Shown one piece after another: positions 51,732-62,223 of a stretch of DNA of 64,000 nucleotides (the stretch's first letter is position 1; each line of letters starts with the position of its first letter). The DNA is from Paenibacillus alba (lineage in GTDB: Bacteria > Bacillota > Bacilli > Paenibacillales > NBRC-103111), in assembly GCF_013204855.1 (NCBI RefSeq), contig NZ_JABMKZ010000008.1:62001-126000 (forward strand). Direction: 5' to 3'. The notes below the pieces were generated by a model, which did no database searches, was not told where the DNA came from, and saw only the letters and a list, made by a program, of their open reading frames with translations. Made by a program: the position numbers and the translations under genes.

Positions 51732-52640
51732 ATGAGTTTCATTAGGGAGATTACAAGGAACCGTCAGTTGTATGTATTGGCTGTTCCGGGCATTATCTTT
51801 TTGGCGATCTTCTCCTACATTCCGATGCTGGGACATTTGATTGCGTTCCAACGCTTTCAACCAGTGAAAGGGTTATGGGGAAGCAAATGGGTGGGCTTCG
51901 ATAATTTCAAGTTCTTTTTCGGAGGACACGATTGGGTACGAGTCACGTTCAATACGTTGTATCTGAACCTGCTCTTTCTCATCTTCGGTATAGGGATGGC
52001 CATCGTTCTGGCCATTATCGTGAATGAAGTCAGGTCGACGCTCATCAAGAAATTGAGCCAGTCCTTTATTTTCCTTCCCTATTTTATTTCTTGGTTGGTA
52101 GTCAGTCTGATGATGCTTGCTTTTATGAGCACGGAAGGCTTGGTGAACAGCTTGCTCAAGAGCTTGGGAATGGATACGATTAATTGGTATCAAAGCGTGA
52201 ATCTATGGCCCTTTCTTTTGACACTGGTGTACATCTGGAAATTTTCGGGCTACTATTCCATTATCTTTTTGGCCGCGATCGTTGGCATTTCGAACGAATA
52301 CTACGAATCGGCGAAGATCGATGGGGCGACCCGGTTTCAGCAAATCCTGCATATTACGATTCCTTCAATCCGCTCGGTGATCGTTGTGCTGATGCTGCTG
52401 GGTGTCGGACGTATTTTCTTCGGGGACTTCGGCATGATCTACGGGATTATCGGGGATAATTCGATTCTGTATCCGACGACAGATGTCATTGATACGTATT
52501 CGTTCCGGGCACTGCGCCAGTTGGGCAACTTCGGCATGTCTTCGGCTGTCGTCTTGTATCAATCGATGATGGGTCTCGTCACGATTCTCATTTTTAACCG
52601 AATCGCGAAGAAAATTGATTCCGATTCCAGTCTTTTTTAG
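51732..52640 (+). CDS. ABC sugar importer permease, LplB type (second system)
   Basis: Six TM segments with the EAA loop ESAKIDGATRFQQILHITIP. Closest in layout to the permease at 10543 but clearly diverged, so it belongs to an importer with another substrate. The ATG has GGGAGGAG 10 nt upstream; the reading frame continues far upstream, but nothing there looks like permease. First gene of the operon ending at 55202; again no ATPase is encoded. Confidence 0.92.
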   Translation: MSFIREITRNRQLYVLAVPGIIFLAIFSYIPMLGHLIAFQRFQPVKGLWGSKWVGFDNFKFFFGGHDWVRVTFNTLYLNLLFLIFGIGMAIVLAIIVNEVRSTLIKKLSQSFIFLPYFISWLVVSLMMLAFMSTEGLVNSLLKSLGMDTINWYQSVNLWPFLLTLVYIWKFSGYYSIIFLAAIVGISNEYYESAKIDGATRFQQILHITIPSIRSVIVVLMLLGVGRIFFGDFGMIYGIIGDNSILYPTTDVIDTYSFRALRQLGNFGMSSAVVLYQSMMGLVTILIFNRIAKKIDSDSSLF

Positions 52641-52649
52641 GAGGAGCTT

Positions 52650-53582
52650 ATGGAAGTTACAGCTACGACAGCAGCACCCGATAAAATAGCCAGAACGCGA
52701 ATCCAATCGGATACGTCTTGGCGTGAGAAACTGTTTCTAGGTTTCATTTATGTGTTCATTTTAGCCTTCAGCCTTGTTTGCGTGATTCCCTTCTGGATCG
52801 TCTTGGCGGATTCTTTCGCTTCCGAGGCCAGTTTCCTCCAGTATGGGTATCAAATCCTTCCCAGCGAGTGGAGTCTGGATGCTTACAAGTACTTGCTGCA
52901 AGGAGGTCAGTTCCTCACCAGCTACAAAAATTCTCTCATCGTTACCATCGTGGGAACTGTGCTAGCCGTCATTATGACCGCCATGTTCGCCTATGTACTG
53001 GCACATCCGAAGGTGAAATACCGTCATGTCCTTTCTTTCTTAACCTACTTGGCGATGGTTCTCGGCGGCGGATTAGTTGGCTTCTACATCATGGTGACCA
53101 ATTGGCTTCACTTGAAGGACTCTTTATGGGCGCTCATTCTTCCTTATTTGCTGAATCCGTTCTATGCTTTCATCTTAGTTGCCTTCTATAAATCGCTGCC
53201 TTATGAAATCAACGAAGCGGCAACGATTGACGGGGCAGGGGATATTCGTCTTTTCTATAAAATTATTGTACCGATTTCCACACCGGTCATTGCGACGGTT
53301 TCGCTTTTTTATGCTATTCAGTATTGGAACGACTGGTATTTATCCTTGCTGTTCATCGACAATTATAAACTGCATCCCTTGCAGTTGATGATCCGGCAAT
53401 TAATTTCGAATCTTAATGTTTCCGCTTATGTCGGCGGTGGCGCCAGCTATCAAGTATCGGCTCCAACGAGCGCCATTCAATTGGCAACTGTTTGTCTAAC
53501 AATCGGTCCGATTGTGCTGCTCTATCCTTTTCTGCAAAAGTATTTCGTGAAAGGCATTACGATTGGCGCTGTAAAAGGTTGA
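52650..53582 (+). CDS. ABC sugar importer permease, LplC type (second system)
   Basis: Six TM segments, EAA loop NEAATIDGAGDIRLFYKIIVP, and the typical end FVKGITIGAVKG. It has a 25-residue polar N-terminal tail before TM1. ATG after TAGGAGG, 9 bp after the previous gene. It pairs with the permease upstream to form the membrane channel. Confidence 0.92.
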   Translation: MEVTATTAAPDKIARTRIQSDTSWREKLFLGFIYVFILAFSLVCVIPFWIVLADSFASEASFLQYGYQILPSEWSLDAYKYLLQGGQFLTSYKNSLIVTIVGTVLAVIMTAMFAYVLAHPKVKYRHVLSFLTYLAMVLGGGLVGFYIMVTNWLHLKDSLWALILPYLLNPFYAFILVAFYKSLPYEINEAATIDGAGDIRLFYKIIVPISTPVIATVSLFYAIQYWNDWYLSLLFIDNYKLHPLQLMIRQLISNLNVSAYVGGGASYQVSAPTSAIQLATVCLTIGPIVLLYPFLQKYFVKGITIGAVKG

Positions 53583-53642
53583 GTTCAGGACGGTTTCACC
53601 CGAGTTTCTCGGTTTAACATATTTCTACAGGAGGTCGCAACA

Positions 53643-55202
53643 ATGAATAGGACAAAATGGACTGGTACCGCTCTAACGATCGTAATGCTGACAAGTGTGC
53701 TTGTGGCCTGTACGAGTAAAAATGCAGAGCCAGCTGCGACAAATGCCCCTAGCAGTACGGCAAATGCCGTGGGCGTGAAGAAGCTGGACCCCGTTACGCT
53801 GAAAATTATGGTGCCCGGAGACAGGCCCAAAGATTTCGACGCCGTGATCCAGGAAGCAGAAAAGAGAATGGCCGATTCCATCAATGTGAAATTGGATGTT
53901 GTCTTCGTGCCATGGGCCGATTTGGCTCAGAAAACGCAAGTTACGCTTTCATCCGGCGAAAACATCGATTTGATCTTCGATGCGCCGTGGCTGCATCTGA
54001 CTCAGCAAATCGCCGCCGGCAGCTACGAGCCGCTCGATGATCTGCTCAAGCAGTACGGGCCAAACATCCTCAAGAACCGTCCGCAGCAGATGTGGGATGC
54101 CAACAAATTCGATGGGAAAATCATGGGCATCCCCAACGGCAATTCCTTTGTTCAGGGACGTGTTTACTATGTGAGAAAGGATCTTCGCGAACAGCTCGGC
54201 ATTGCCCCTATCAAAAGCTATGATGACTTGATCAAATTTGCCTATGCCGTGAAAGAGAAAGTGCCAAACATCACGCCGCTGGTGCCTGCTGGTCAAGATG
54301 TGAACAAAGGCCTGTCAGAAGGCGCTTTCCGGCATTATTGGGCGGATAATAAAGAGAATATTCAGCCAAGTCCTGCGCTCTCCGAATCTCTCACATTGTT
54401 CACTAGAAATAACGACGGGAAAGTGTACAATCTTTTTGATGAGATGGATCCGATGGTTTGGTCATGGGTTCAAAATGCCCGCAAGCTGTATCAGGATAAG
54501 ATTATTAGCCCGGATGTGCTTGCCATCAAAGATGTCATGGAGCCAGCCAAACAGGGCAAAGCAGCCATCATTACGAGTAACGATTTCGGCGTGAAGGATG
54601 ATATCCAGAAAGCCTTGAAAAGCGGCAATCCCAAAGCTGAATTTGAAGCGGTTACATTAATGAATTTGAATAAAGGTGCTGTCCTCACGAACTCGCTGCA
54701 ATATAATTTCATCTCTGTTCCTGTAGTGAGCAAGCACAAGGATCGGGCCATTCAGTTCCTGGACTGGGCTAATCAGAAGGACAATTACGATCTGTTGGTG
54801 TACGGGGTGAAGGATAAGAACTGGGAAGCGGTCGGAGATGACCAATATACGTTCAAAGGCGACGGTTACACTTGGTTCCCTTATGTATGGATTTGGAACC
54901 CAACAACAGATCGGCAGGATGCCAGTCAAAATGAGGAGACCAAGAAGCTGAACAAGTGGACGGCAGATGCCAGCAATTTCACGATCGACAAGCTGTCTGG
55001 GTTTACATTCAACAACGCGCCGGTCAGCAATGAGATTTCCCAATACACCAGTATTGAGGCGAAATACTATTCGGCTTTGTTCAACGGGGTTGTCGATCCC
55101 GATGCTTATTGGGCCAAATTTAAAGCCGAAGCGGCGCCATTAGCGAAGAAAATTCAACTCGAAGAGCAGAAGCAAATTGATGCTTTTCTTGCCAAAAAGT
55201 AA
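53643..55202 (+). CDS. ABC importer sugar-binding lipoprotein (second system)
   Basis: Lipobox LVAC (C23), then an extracellular solute-binding fold of the LplA/YtcQ type (519 residues), with the usual DUF3502-like C-terminal region. Binds oligosaccharide for the permeases upstream. AGGAGG lies 9 nt before the ATG. Substrate unknown; the huge secreted proteins downstream probably produce it. Confidence 0.92.
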   Translation: MNRTKWTGTALTIVMLTSVLVACTSKNAEPAATNAPSSTANAVGVKKLDPVTLKIMVPGDRPKDFDAVIQEAEKRMADSINVKLDVVFVPWADLAQKTQVTLSSGENIDLIFDAPWLHLTQQIAAGSYEPLDDLLKQYGPNILKNRPQQMWDANKFDGKIMGIPNGNSFVQGRVYYVRKDLREQLGIAPIKSYDDLIKFAYAVKEKVPNITPLVPAGQDVNKGLSEGAFRHYWADNKENIQPSPALSESLTLFTRNNDGKVYNLFDEMDPMVWSWVQNARKLYQDKIISPDVLAIKDVMEPAKQGKAAIITSNDFGVKDDIQKALKSGNPKAEFEAVTLMNLNKGAVLTNSLQYNFISVPVVSKHKDRAIQFLDWANQKDNYDLLVYGVKDKNWEAVGDDQYTFKGDGYTWFPYVWIWNPTTDRQDASQNEETKKLNKWTADASNFTIDKLSGFTFNNAPVSNEISQYTSIEAKYYSALFNGVVDPDAYWAKFKAEAAPLAKKIQLEEQKQIDAFLAKK

Positions 55203-55294
55203 AAATGAAACCTCAGAATCAATAATGGAACCTCACAGGTCCTCATAAATGTGCTTTAATAAATAGGGACAAGAAACGATGAAGGGGAGTTCAG

Positions 55295-57529
55295 ATGCTG
55301 AGATTTCTGCCAGAAAAAACATACCTTCGCAATTTTTTGAATATGGGTCTGCTGTTTACAGTAATCATCCTGTTGTTCTCCTATTTATTAAGGCAGCAAT
55401 ATTCCAAACAGGCTTATGAGGATATCAATCAATTGATGGCAACGAAAACTGACAGTTTGAGTCAAGGCTTCGAGTATCAGTTGGACCACCTGCGTTCTTA
55501 TGCATTGAATATCTACCAGGACCCCGAGATTACGAATTGGCTGCTGTCCGATCAGAGCGAGCCTTTATCGACGGCAGCAGCGTTTAAATCGGTCTCCAAA
55601 TATATGAGTTTGCAGTCGTTCATTGCCTCAACGTATCTGGTGAATATGAAGACGGAGCAGGTCATTAATTCCAAAAATGGCGTTCATACGTTTGCTGATT
55701 TTGATGATCAGGCGATGCTGGCGCGTGTCCGTAATCAGCCGCCGACAATGCTCCGGTTTTTCGATCATACACTGGCTGATGAATCTTACTTGGCGTTGAC
55801 GGTGCCATCCAACCGTTCCAAAATCGCCAGCCAGGGGTATGTTGTTATTTTACTCAACAAGAATTTGCTGGAGAAATATTTGCTGCAAAATTTGAATGAT
55901 GCGACGGCTGGTATTCTGATTTTGGATGGGAATCAGCACGTCATTCTCGGGGGTTCCGACACCTTCGATGCCAAGCAGCTGCTCCAGCCGGATTTGAAAA
56001 ACCATCAAGTATATTTGAATCATAATGTGTATTTAATTCATGCCCATGCGTTTCAGGTGGAGGATTGGACGCTGTATTCGATCGTGAAATTGAAGGACAT
56101 CAGCAAAAATATTGACCGGATCGAGCTGGAAATTCTGGGCATGTGCTTGTTTCTGCTTATTCTGCTGTCCGCGCTGACCTTCTGGAACTCGCGGCGCCAT
56201 TTCAAGCCATTCAGTCAGTTGGCCACCCATATGAAGGAGACGGTCGCTACCGCTTTGCCTTCGGCAGAGAACAAGCGAAATACAGAGTTTTCGATTATTA
56301 AATCAGGTTTGGATCATATGGTCAAAACGATGGAAGAGATGAACAGTGTCATTCGCAACCATCATGAAGTGATCAAGAACGAGTTTTTGCGGCAGTGGCT
56401 ATTGCAAGGGACGTACAATGAGGCTTTTCTCGAAACGGGGAGTACGCGACTGCAAACGCTGCTGAACTCGGATATTTATTTGGCGGTCATGCGGATTAAT
56501 CGGTTTCAGGCGTTCTCGGATCGTTATTCGTATGCCTCAAGGAAGCTGCTCATTTATGCAATGGGCAATATTGCGGGAGAAGTTTTGGAGAAGCATGGCT
56601 TTGTATCCGAAACCGTTGATCTGGGAAGCGATCATGTGGCTGTGATGATTAGCGGCGACTTGCATAGGGTGAACCTTACAGAGGTTGTCTATAAAGCGCG
56701 AGAAGAGATCGGCAATTGGCTGCAATTCCATGTTACCGTAGCGTTAAGCGGCCGGACAGCGGTGCATAGCAATATGCGAAGCGTATATGATCGGACGTAT
56801 GACCTAACTTTGCTGCGATTTTTTAATGAGCAGGATAAAGTGTATGTGGAAGAGGATTTGGGTGATTATTGGTCCGAACAGCAGCCCGATTTTGATGAAA
56901 ATCTGGTGCAGGAGCTGATTCAATCTGTGCGCAAAGCACAGAAGGAGAAAGTGCGCGAGCAGTTGGATGAACTATTCGCCAAACTGCAGACGTTATCGTA
57001 TACGGAGTGCCAGTTCCAGTTGAAGCTGCTGCTGTTCTACATTTTCAAAGCGTTCAATAAAGTCATGGCGGACCAAGAGCCCGGCGGGGTCGATTTGCTT
57101 CTTCAGCAGTTCGATACCTTACTGGATGTGAAGGAGTGGGTGTACAGCCAATTCGTTACGATTATCGACAGTGTTGCGCTCAAGCATTCCGCTTCCAACC
57201 GGAAGGAGGAACTAGCTTCGGAAATGTTTGACTATGTCAAACAGCATTTCCATGACCCGATGCTTACACTAGAAAGCATTGCTGATTATTTAGTGCTGTC
57301 CGTCAGCTATGTTCGGTTGGTTTTTAAAGAAACGTATCTTATCACGTTATCTGATTTCATTCATCAGGAGCGGTTGGAGCAAGCCAAAAAGCTGCTCGTA
57401 TCGACGGATTTGCCGGTGCTTCATATCGCGGAACGATCCGGATTCCAGTCGAAAACGACGTTTTTTACCTCATTCAAAAAGTACACGGGCTTAACGCCTA
57501 ATCAGTACAGGGAGCAGAATAACGACTAA
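55295..57529 (+). CDS. Membrane-bound AraC-type regulator, YesS-like
   Basis: TM1 (about 14-33) and TM2 (about 280-302) bracket an extracellular Cache-like sensor. A cytoplasmic linker (about 305-640) follows, and then an AraC domain at the C-terminus (644-741; LTLESIADYLVLSVSYVRLV and VLHIAERSGFQSKTTFFTSF). It senses a signal outside the cell and regulates directly, with no kinase. Placed between an importer operon and the secreted glycan-degrading proteins, it is their likely regulator. ATG after AAGGGGAG. Confidence 0.9.
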   Translation: MLRFLPEKTYLRNFLNMGLLFTVIILLFSYLLRQQYSKQAYEDINQLMATKTDSLSQGFEYQLDHLRSYALNIYQDPEITNWLLSDQSEPLSTAAAFKSVSKYMSLQSFIASTYLVNMKTEQVINSKNGVHTFADFDDQAMLARVRNQPPTMLRFFDHTLADESYLALTVPSNRSKIASQGYVVILLNKNLLEKYLLQNLNDATAGILILDGNQHVILGGSDTFDAKQLLQPDLKNHQVYLNHNVYLIHAHAFQVEDWTLYSIVKLKDISKNIDRIELEILGMCLFLLILLSALTFWNSRRHFKPFSQLATHMKETVATALPSAENKRNTEFSIIKSGLDHMVKTMEEMNSVIRNHHEVIKNEFLRQWLLQGTYNEAFLETGSTRLQTLLNSDIYLAVMRINRFQAFSDRYSYASRKLLIYAMGNIAGEVLEKHGFVSETVDLGSDHVAVMISGDLHRVNLTEVVYKAREEIGNWLQFHVTVALSGRTAVHSNMRSVYDRTYDLTLLRFFNEQDKVYVEEDLGDYWSEQQPDFDENLVQELIQSVRKAQKEKVREQLDELFAKLQTLSYTECQFQLKLLLFYIFKAFNKVMADQEPGGVDLLLQQFDTLLDVKEWVYSQFVTIIDSVALKHSASNRKEELASEMFDYVKQHFHDPMLTLESIADYLVLSVSYVRLVFKETYLITLSDFIHQERLEQAKKLLVSTDLPVLHIAERSGFQSKTTFFTSFKKYTGLTPNQYREQNND

Positions 57530-57567
57530 TCTTTCGAATTTACTAAATTACGATGGAGGAGGTTTTT

Positions 57568-60500
57568 ATGATGATGGGAAAAAGCAAGAGATGGATATGT
57601 TCGTTGCTAATAGGGGGGCTTGCGCTTAGTAATTTGCCTGTGTATATCGCAGCGGAAGGCGGCCCCTACACGCTGGATAACCTGCTGGCGGCAGATATGG
57701 ATACACACTTTGACGGAGGGGTGAGCCCCTTTACGCCAGCAAGCGGCACAACCGGAGGATCGCAAAAGATCGTATCGGTCAATGGCAACAATGCCCTTGA
57801 GTTTCGCGATGCTTCACTGGGGACGAATTTAAGCAGTTCTTTTTACTATCAGTTGAACAGCGGCAGACTCAAGGACCGGATGAATGAGATCTATAATATG
57901 CCGGTAGGCAGTTCTCCAGTCGAGTTCGTCTTTTCCTACAAGCTGATGCGCAGCGCGGCAAGCAATAAGCCAGTAGCCAAAGACATCTATGCTCAGATTC
58001 AATTAGCGCCCTATGACAATAATCTGATTCCGCGCTTTCCGGCAGATATGCCAAGTATTTCGGGAACAGCGGCCTATTTGAACACGGTGCCGGATGAGTT
58101 GAAAATCGTGAATGACAGCGATCTTGCCAGCTATCGATTCAAGGTATACCCGAACGGCGGGCAGAAAAATATTTCGAGTGTGAAAGTTGCTTTCTCGGTG
58201 CGCGTGGATACCGGCGGCACGGACGAAGCGTACCTGATCGACGATTTGGCGATTTCCGAGGTGAAAAGCGAGCAAACGCTGGATACGGAAGCCCCTACAG
58301 CCCCATCCCAGTTAACCCTTGCGGGGAAGTCGGATACGAGTGTTAATTTGAACTGGACAGCTTCGACAGACAATGTAGGCGTTACGAGATATGACATTTA
58401 TCGGGATGGTCTTCTGGTTGATAATGTAAGCGGTGTCAACACGGCGTATGGCGCAATCGGTTTGTCGCCAAACACAACCTATCGCTATTTGGTGAAGGCC
58501 AGAGATGCAGCGGGCAACTTGTCAGCAGCCAGCAATGAGGTAGCTGTTACGACAGATCCGTCTGTTGGCGGTTTGCCTGAGCCGCTTGGAGATCGCGATA
58601 TCGGGAATGTGAAGCCTGCGGGCAGCGCAAGCTACAACCCGGTTACGGGCAGGATCAAAGTGCAGGGCTCCGGCAGCGACATTTTTGGCACCGAGGATGC
58701 GTTCCATTATGTGTATCGGCCTTGGACAGGGAACGGGCAGGTTGTGGCGCGCGTCTATGGCATAGAGAACGGCGTAACCTGGACGAAAGCGGGGGTTATG
58801 ATCCGTGCGAGCATGTCGGAGCAGTCGCCTAATGTGATGACGGCGCTGACGCCTGCCAACGGGGCCTATTTCCAGGACCGGCTTCAAGCGGGCGGAGCCT
58901 CTACCTCAACAGCGGGAACACAAGCGAGTCCGCCGTATTGGGTGAAGCTGGTTCGCAAGGACAACGTAATTAGTGCGTATGATTCCAGTGACGGCACCAA
59001 CTGGACGCTGATCAAGAAAGAGGCGATGAGTCTGCCGGACACGGTGTACTTCGGCCTCGCGGTGACCAGTCACAATACCGGCAGGCTGGCCGCAGCGGAA
59101 TTCGACCAAGTGAGCATTGGCGAAGTTCCACCGGCGGAAAGCACAAACTCTCCTTTTCCGGGCACGGTTGAAAGTAGAAAACAGTGGCTGTGGGACAAAA
59201 CAAAAACGATGTCGGAGATGGGGCTGCAGCTGAATATCGTGCAGTATGTTGCCCAAATTGTTGATGGGCAGAATGTAGCTTTAAACCTCCAGAAAATCGA
59301 TAAGATGTTCCAAGCCTATGATGCCGAGCAGTATAAGACGGTTTCCAAAATGTATGCCTACCTGATGGTTGGCAATCAATTCAGCAGTACGATGGTCGAC
59401 CATGTCAAAGCGTATTTCGCGCAATATGCGTATGCGAAGCTGCCGCAAACGGAAAATCTCCGCATGAGCAATTATACGGCAGGCTATTTGGTAGGTCAGT
59501 CTTTCCCTGATCTTCAGGATTTGAATGGCAAATCCGGAGCCGTACTCAAAAGCGAGAACAGAGCGAATATTGAAGAGATGCTGAGTGCTGGGGTTCGTTA
59601 TGGATGGGCGGAGTATGAAAGCCCGGAATATACGTTTATGACTTACTTCTGTCTGAATGCGTTATACCAGTATACAGACGAACCTGATTTTAAGCAGAAA
59701 TTAAAAATGGCGATGGACGTCATGTGGTTCGAATGGGCCAATGACTGGATTGACGGCACCTTCATCTCCACCTCGAACAGGGCCAAAGGCGATTCAGTTT
59801 CGGCGAGCGATCTGACATGGAGAGGGGCCGATCATACGGCGCTATCCTGGATGTATTTCGGCGGCAATCGCGCGCAAGAAGGGATCGGCGAAACGGATGC
59901 GCTAGTTCCTTCCGCTTACCGCCCTTATCTGGAGTATTTGGGCATGGTTCTCTATCGTGGCATGAGTTATACGCCACCCGAAATGGCGATCCGAATCGGG
60001 CAATCCGGCGATAAAAGCTACACCTCGCGCAAGACGAATCTGCAAAATTCGAGCGGTCGGAATTTGAAAACGTACCGTCAGGCGTTTGTTAAGCCAACTT
60101 GGGGCCTCGCCACGGAAGTTACCTACAATCGGGTCGATAATTGGATCGAAGATCTTCCCGTTGTCTTACGCTGGCATTCGGCAAAGGCCAATCCCCTTTT
60201 CAGGGTGAATGCCGACCAAGGTGACAGTCCAATTGGTAATTATGATCAACCGGCCAATCATCGTATCATGCAGGACGGCAAAGCAGCCGTTGGTGTGTAT
60301 AAATTGTTGAATAGCCCTACCTCGAATTATTTGAATGCTATGTTTCCCGACACGGGTTCTATTATTACCCGAGAGGAACAGTCTGGATGGGTTTTTAACA
60401 ATGCCGGCCCGATGTATTTTGCCTTTAAGCTGATCAAACCTTATTCTTGGTACTACCAGACACCTACGGACCCGTCGAATAAAGTGAAGACGACGACGAA

Positions 60501-62223
60501 GCTGCATCCGACTAGCCAGCTCACGTATAGCTACAATATTCTGCGCAGTCAGGCTGACAAAAACGGGTGGGTGCTTGAAACAGCGGATGCCTCGGAATAT
60601 GCGAACTTCGCCAGTTTCAAGAACGCGATTCTGACGAATACGACGGTCGACAGCTCGCATATTGATGAGGCTAATCCGCGGCTCATTTATCGAAGCTTGA
60701 GCGGGGATTCGCTGGATATTACCTTCGATGAAGCCGCAAACGCTTATAACAACACGCACAAAATTAATGGCAATGCCATCAACTACGGAGCTTTTAAGCT
60801 TTTTGATACGCCTTGGCTCCAGCAGGACCAGAATGCGAATCTATTTACGGCTACGCAGGGCGGTGAAGTACTGACTTACGACTTCGCCAACTGGACGATA
60901 TCGAGACAAAATAATTATGTCGCTGTGCCAAACAGCAGCTTCGAAAATGGAGCAGCAAGTCCTGAGAACTGGACAGATAGAGCTTGGGCTGGATCATCTG
61001 TACGAACATGGGATACGGTTACATCAAGGACATACAATCATTCAGTGAAAATCGCAAACACAGCCTCTGGCGATTACGGCGGATGGAGCTTGGCGGACAG
61101 CAGCTTGATCGCGGTCAATCCAGCAACTGCTTATACGCTCAAAGCATGGGTAAAGACCGACAATGTCAATGCTGTCGACGGAGCCCACGTTGGCATAACG
61201 TATTATAAGAGTGACGGAACTACGGTTACTGGCAGTACGTATTTGTCTACGAATGTGAGAGGAACAAACAATTGGACTCCGATCGAAGCAACGGCGACGG
61301 CACCAGCCGATGCGGCGAAAATCAGGCTTGATGTGAGGCTTAAAGGAACAGGAATGGCTTGGTTTGATGATGTTGAGCTGCTGAAACAAGCCGTTCATCC
61401 GGTAACTGGCGTCACCTTGAATAAAGGAACGCTGTCTATGGCCTCTGGCATAACGGCGGATTTGATCGCAACGGTTCTGCCTGCGGAAGCAACGAACAAA
61501 ACCGTGACATGGAGTTCGAACAACCCATCCGTCGCGACAGTTGATGCTTATGGCAAAGTGACGGCAGCAGCGCCTGGAACAGCGGTGATTACCGTGATCA
61601 CGGCAGACGGCGCCAAGTCGGCTGCTTGTGTGGTGACGGTAACGCTGGAACCGTTGTTTGAGGACAGCTTTGCAGCAGGGATTGGCAAGTGGGATTTATT
61701 CGGCAGCACGGATTGGCAAGTGCAGGGCAGTGGAACCGAAGCTCAGCTGGCGGGCACGACAACGGCTACATTTCCCCAGCGTGCAGTGGTAAAGCCATCC
61801 TTGCTTCCTTACAGCACCGCTAATTACAATCTCACATTTACGGCAAAAGGGGATCGCTTCCGGACGATGTTCCGGTATGCATCCAGTACTGGTTATTATT
61901 TCCTGGAATTTAAAAATACGAAGGTTGTTGAATTGTGGAAATATCCGAATTCATCCGTCAATGAGCAGGTGGGCACGCTGGTAGATATCGGAGCTGTCCT
62001 GCCGGGCTTCAACCTAACGGATTGGCATCAATACCAACTGGAAGTGAACGGATCCACCTACAAGCTAATCATTGACGGGATAGAAGCTGCAACGTTTACA
62101 GATGCTTCTTTGACGGCAGGGGGGATAGGTTTCTCTTTAAAAAGTGTGGGAGCCCCCGTATCTGTGAATGTGAAGAATGTGGTCGTTAAGCCTATCATCA
62201 ATTCGCTGCCCGGAGGTAATTGA
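57568..62223 (+). CDS. Giant secreted multidomain protein with an unassigned catalytic-type domain
   Basis: Signal peptide (about 1-30), a unique beta region, FN3 (about 242-330), a DUF1349-like module (about 336-520), a large domain (about 528-1115), a CBM4/9-like module (about 1121-1275), a Big2 Ig-like domain (1277-1360) and a LamG-like module (1361-1551). The large middle domain begins with a helical part (YGWAEYESPEYTFMTYFCLN, VMWFEWANDWIDG) and continues as beta-rich (VVLRWHSAKANPLFRV). It looks like a toroid-plus-beta-sandwich polysaccharide lyase, but I cannot place it in a family. ATG chosen after GGAGGAGG. Likely exported to attack a complex glycan. Confidence 0.8.
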   Translation: MMMGKSKRWICSLLIGGLALSNLPVYIAAEGGPYTLDNLLAADMDTHFDGGVSPFTPASGTTGGSQKIVSVNGNNALEFRDASLGTNLSSSFYYQLNSGRLKDRMNEIYNMPVGSSPVEFVFSYKLMRSAASNKPVAKDIYAQIQLAPYDNNLIPRFPADMPSISGTAAYLNTVPDELKIVNDSDLASYRFKVYPNGGQKNISSVKVAFSVRVDTGGTDEAYLIDDLAISEVKSEQTLDTEAPTAPSQLTLAGKSDTSVNLNWTASTDNVGVTRYDIYRDGLLVDNVSGVNTAYGAIGLSPNTTYRYLVKARDAAGNLSAASNEVAVTTDPSVGGLPEPLGDRDIGNVKPAGSASYNPVTGRIKVQGSGSDIFGTEDAFHYVYRPWTGNGQVVARVYGIENGVTWTKAGVMIRASMSEQSPNVMTALTPANGAYFQDRLQAGGASTSTAGTQASPPYWVKLVRKDNVISAYDSSDGTNWTLIKKEAMSLPDTVYFGLAVTSHNTGRLAAAEFDQVSIGEVPPAESTNSPFPGTVESRKQWLWDKTKTMSEMGLQLNIVQYVAQIVDGQNVALNLQKIDKMFQAYDAEQYKTVSKMYAYLMVGNQFSSTMVDHVKAYFAQYAYAKLPQTENLRMSNYTAGYLVGQSFPDLQDLNGKSGAVLKSENRANIEEMLSAGVRYGWAEYESPEYTFMTYFCLNALYQYTDEPDFKQKLKMAMDVMWFEWANDWIDGTFISTSNRAKGDSVSASDLTWRGADHTALSWMYFGGNRAQEGIGETDALVPSAYRPYLEYLGMVLYRGMSYTPPEMAIRIGQSGDKSYTSRKTNLQNSSGRNLKTYRQAFVKPTWGLATEVTYNRVDNWIEDLPVVLRWHSAKANPLFRVNADQGDSPIGNYDQPANHRIMQDGKAAVGVYKLLNSPTSNYLNAMFPDTGSIITREEQSGWVFNNAGPMYFAFKLIKPYSWYYQTPTDPSNKVKTTTKLHPTSQLTYSYNILRSQADKNGWVLETADASEYANFASFKNAILTNTTVDSSHIDEANPRLIYRSLSGDSLDITFDEAANAYNNTHKINGNAINYGAFKLFDTPWLQQDQNANLFTATQGGEVLTYDFANWTISRQNNYVAVPNSSFENGAASPENWTDRAWAGSSVRTWDTVTSRTYNHSVKIANTASGDYGGWSLADSSLIAVNPATAYTLKAWVKTDNVNAVDGAHVGITYYKSDGTTVTGSTYLSTNVRGTNNWTPIEATATAPADAAKIRLDVRLKGTGMAWFDDVELLKQAVHPVTGVTLNKGTLSMASGITADLIATVLPAEATNKTVTWSSNNPSVATVDAYGKVTAAAPGTAVITVITADGAKSAACVVTVTLEPLFEDSFAAGIGKWDLFGSTDWQVQGSGTEAQLAGTTTATFPQRAVVKPSLLPYSTANYNLTFTAKGDRFRTMFRYASSTGYYFLEFKNTKVVELWKYPNSSVNEQVGTLVDIGAVLPGFNLTDWHQYQLEVNGSTYKLIIDGIEAATFTDASLTAGGIGFSLKSVGAPVSVNVKNVVVKPIINSLPGGN

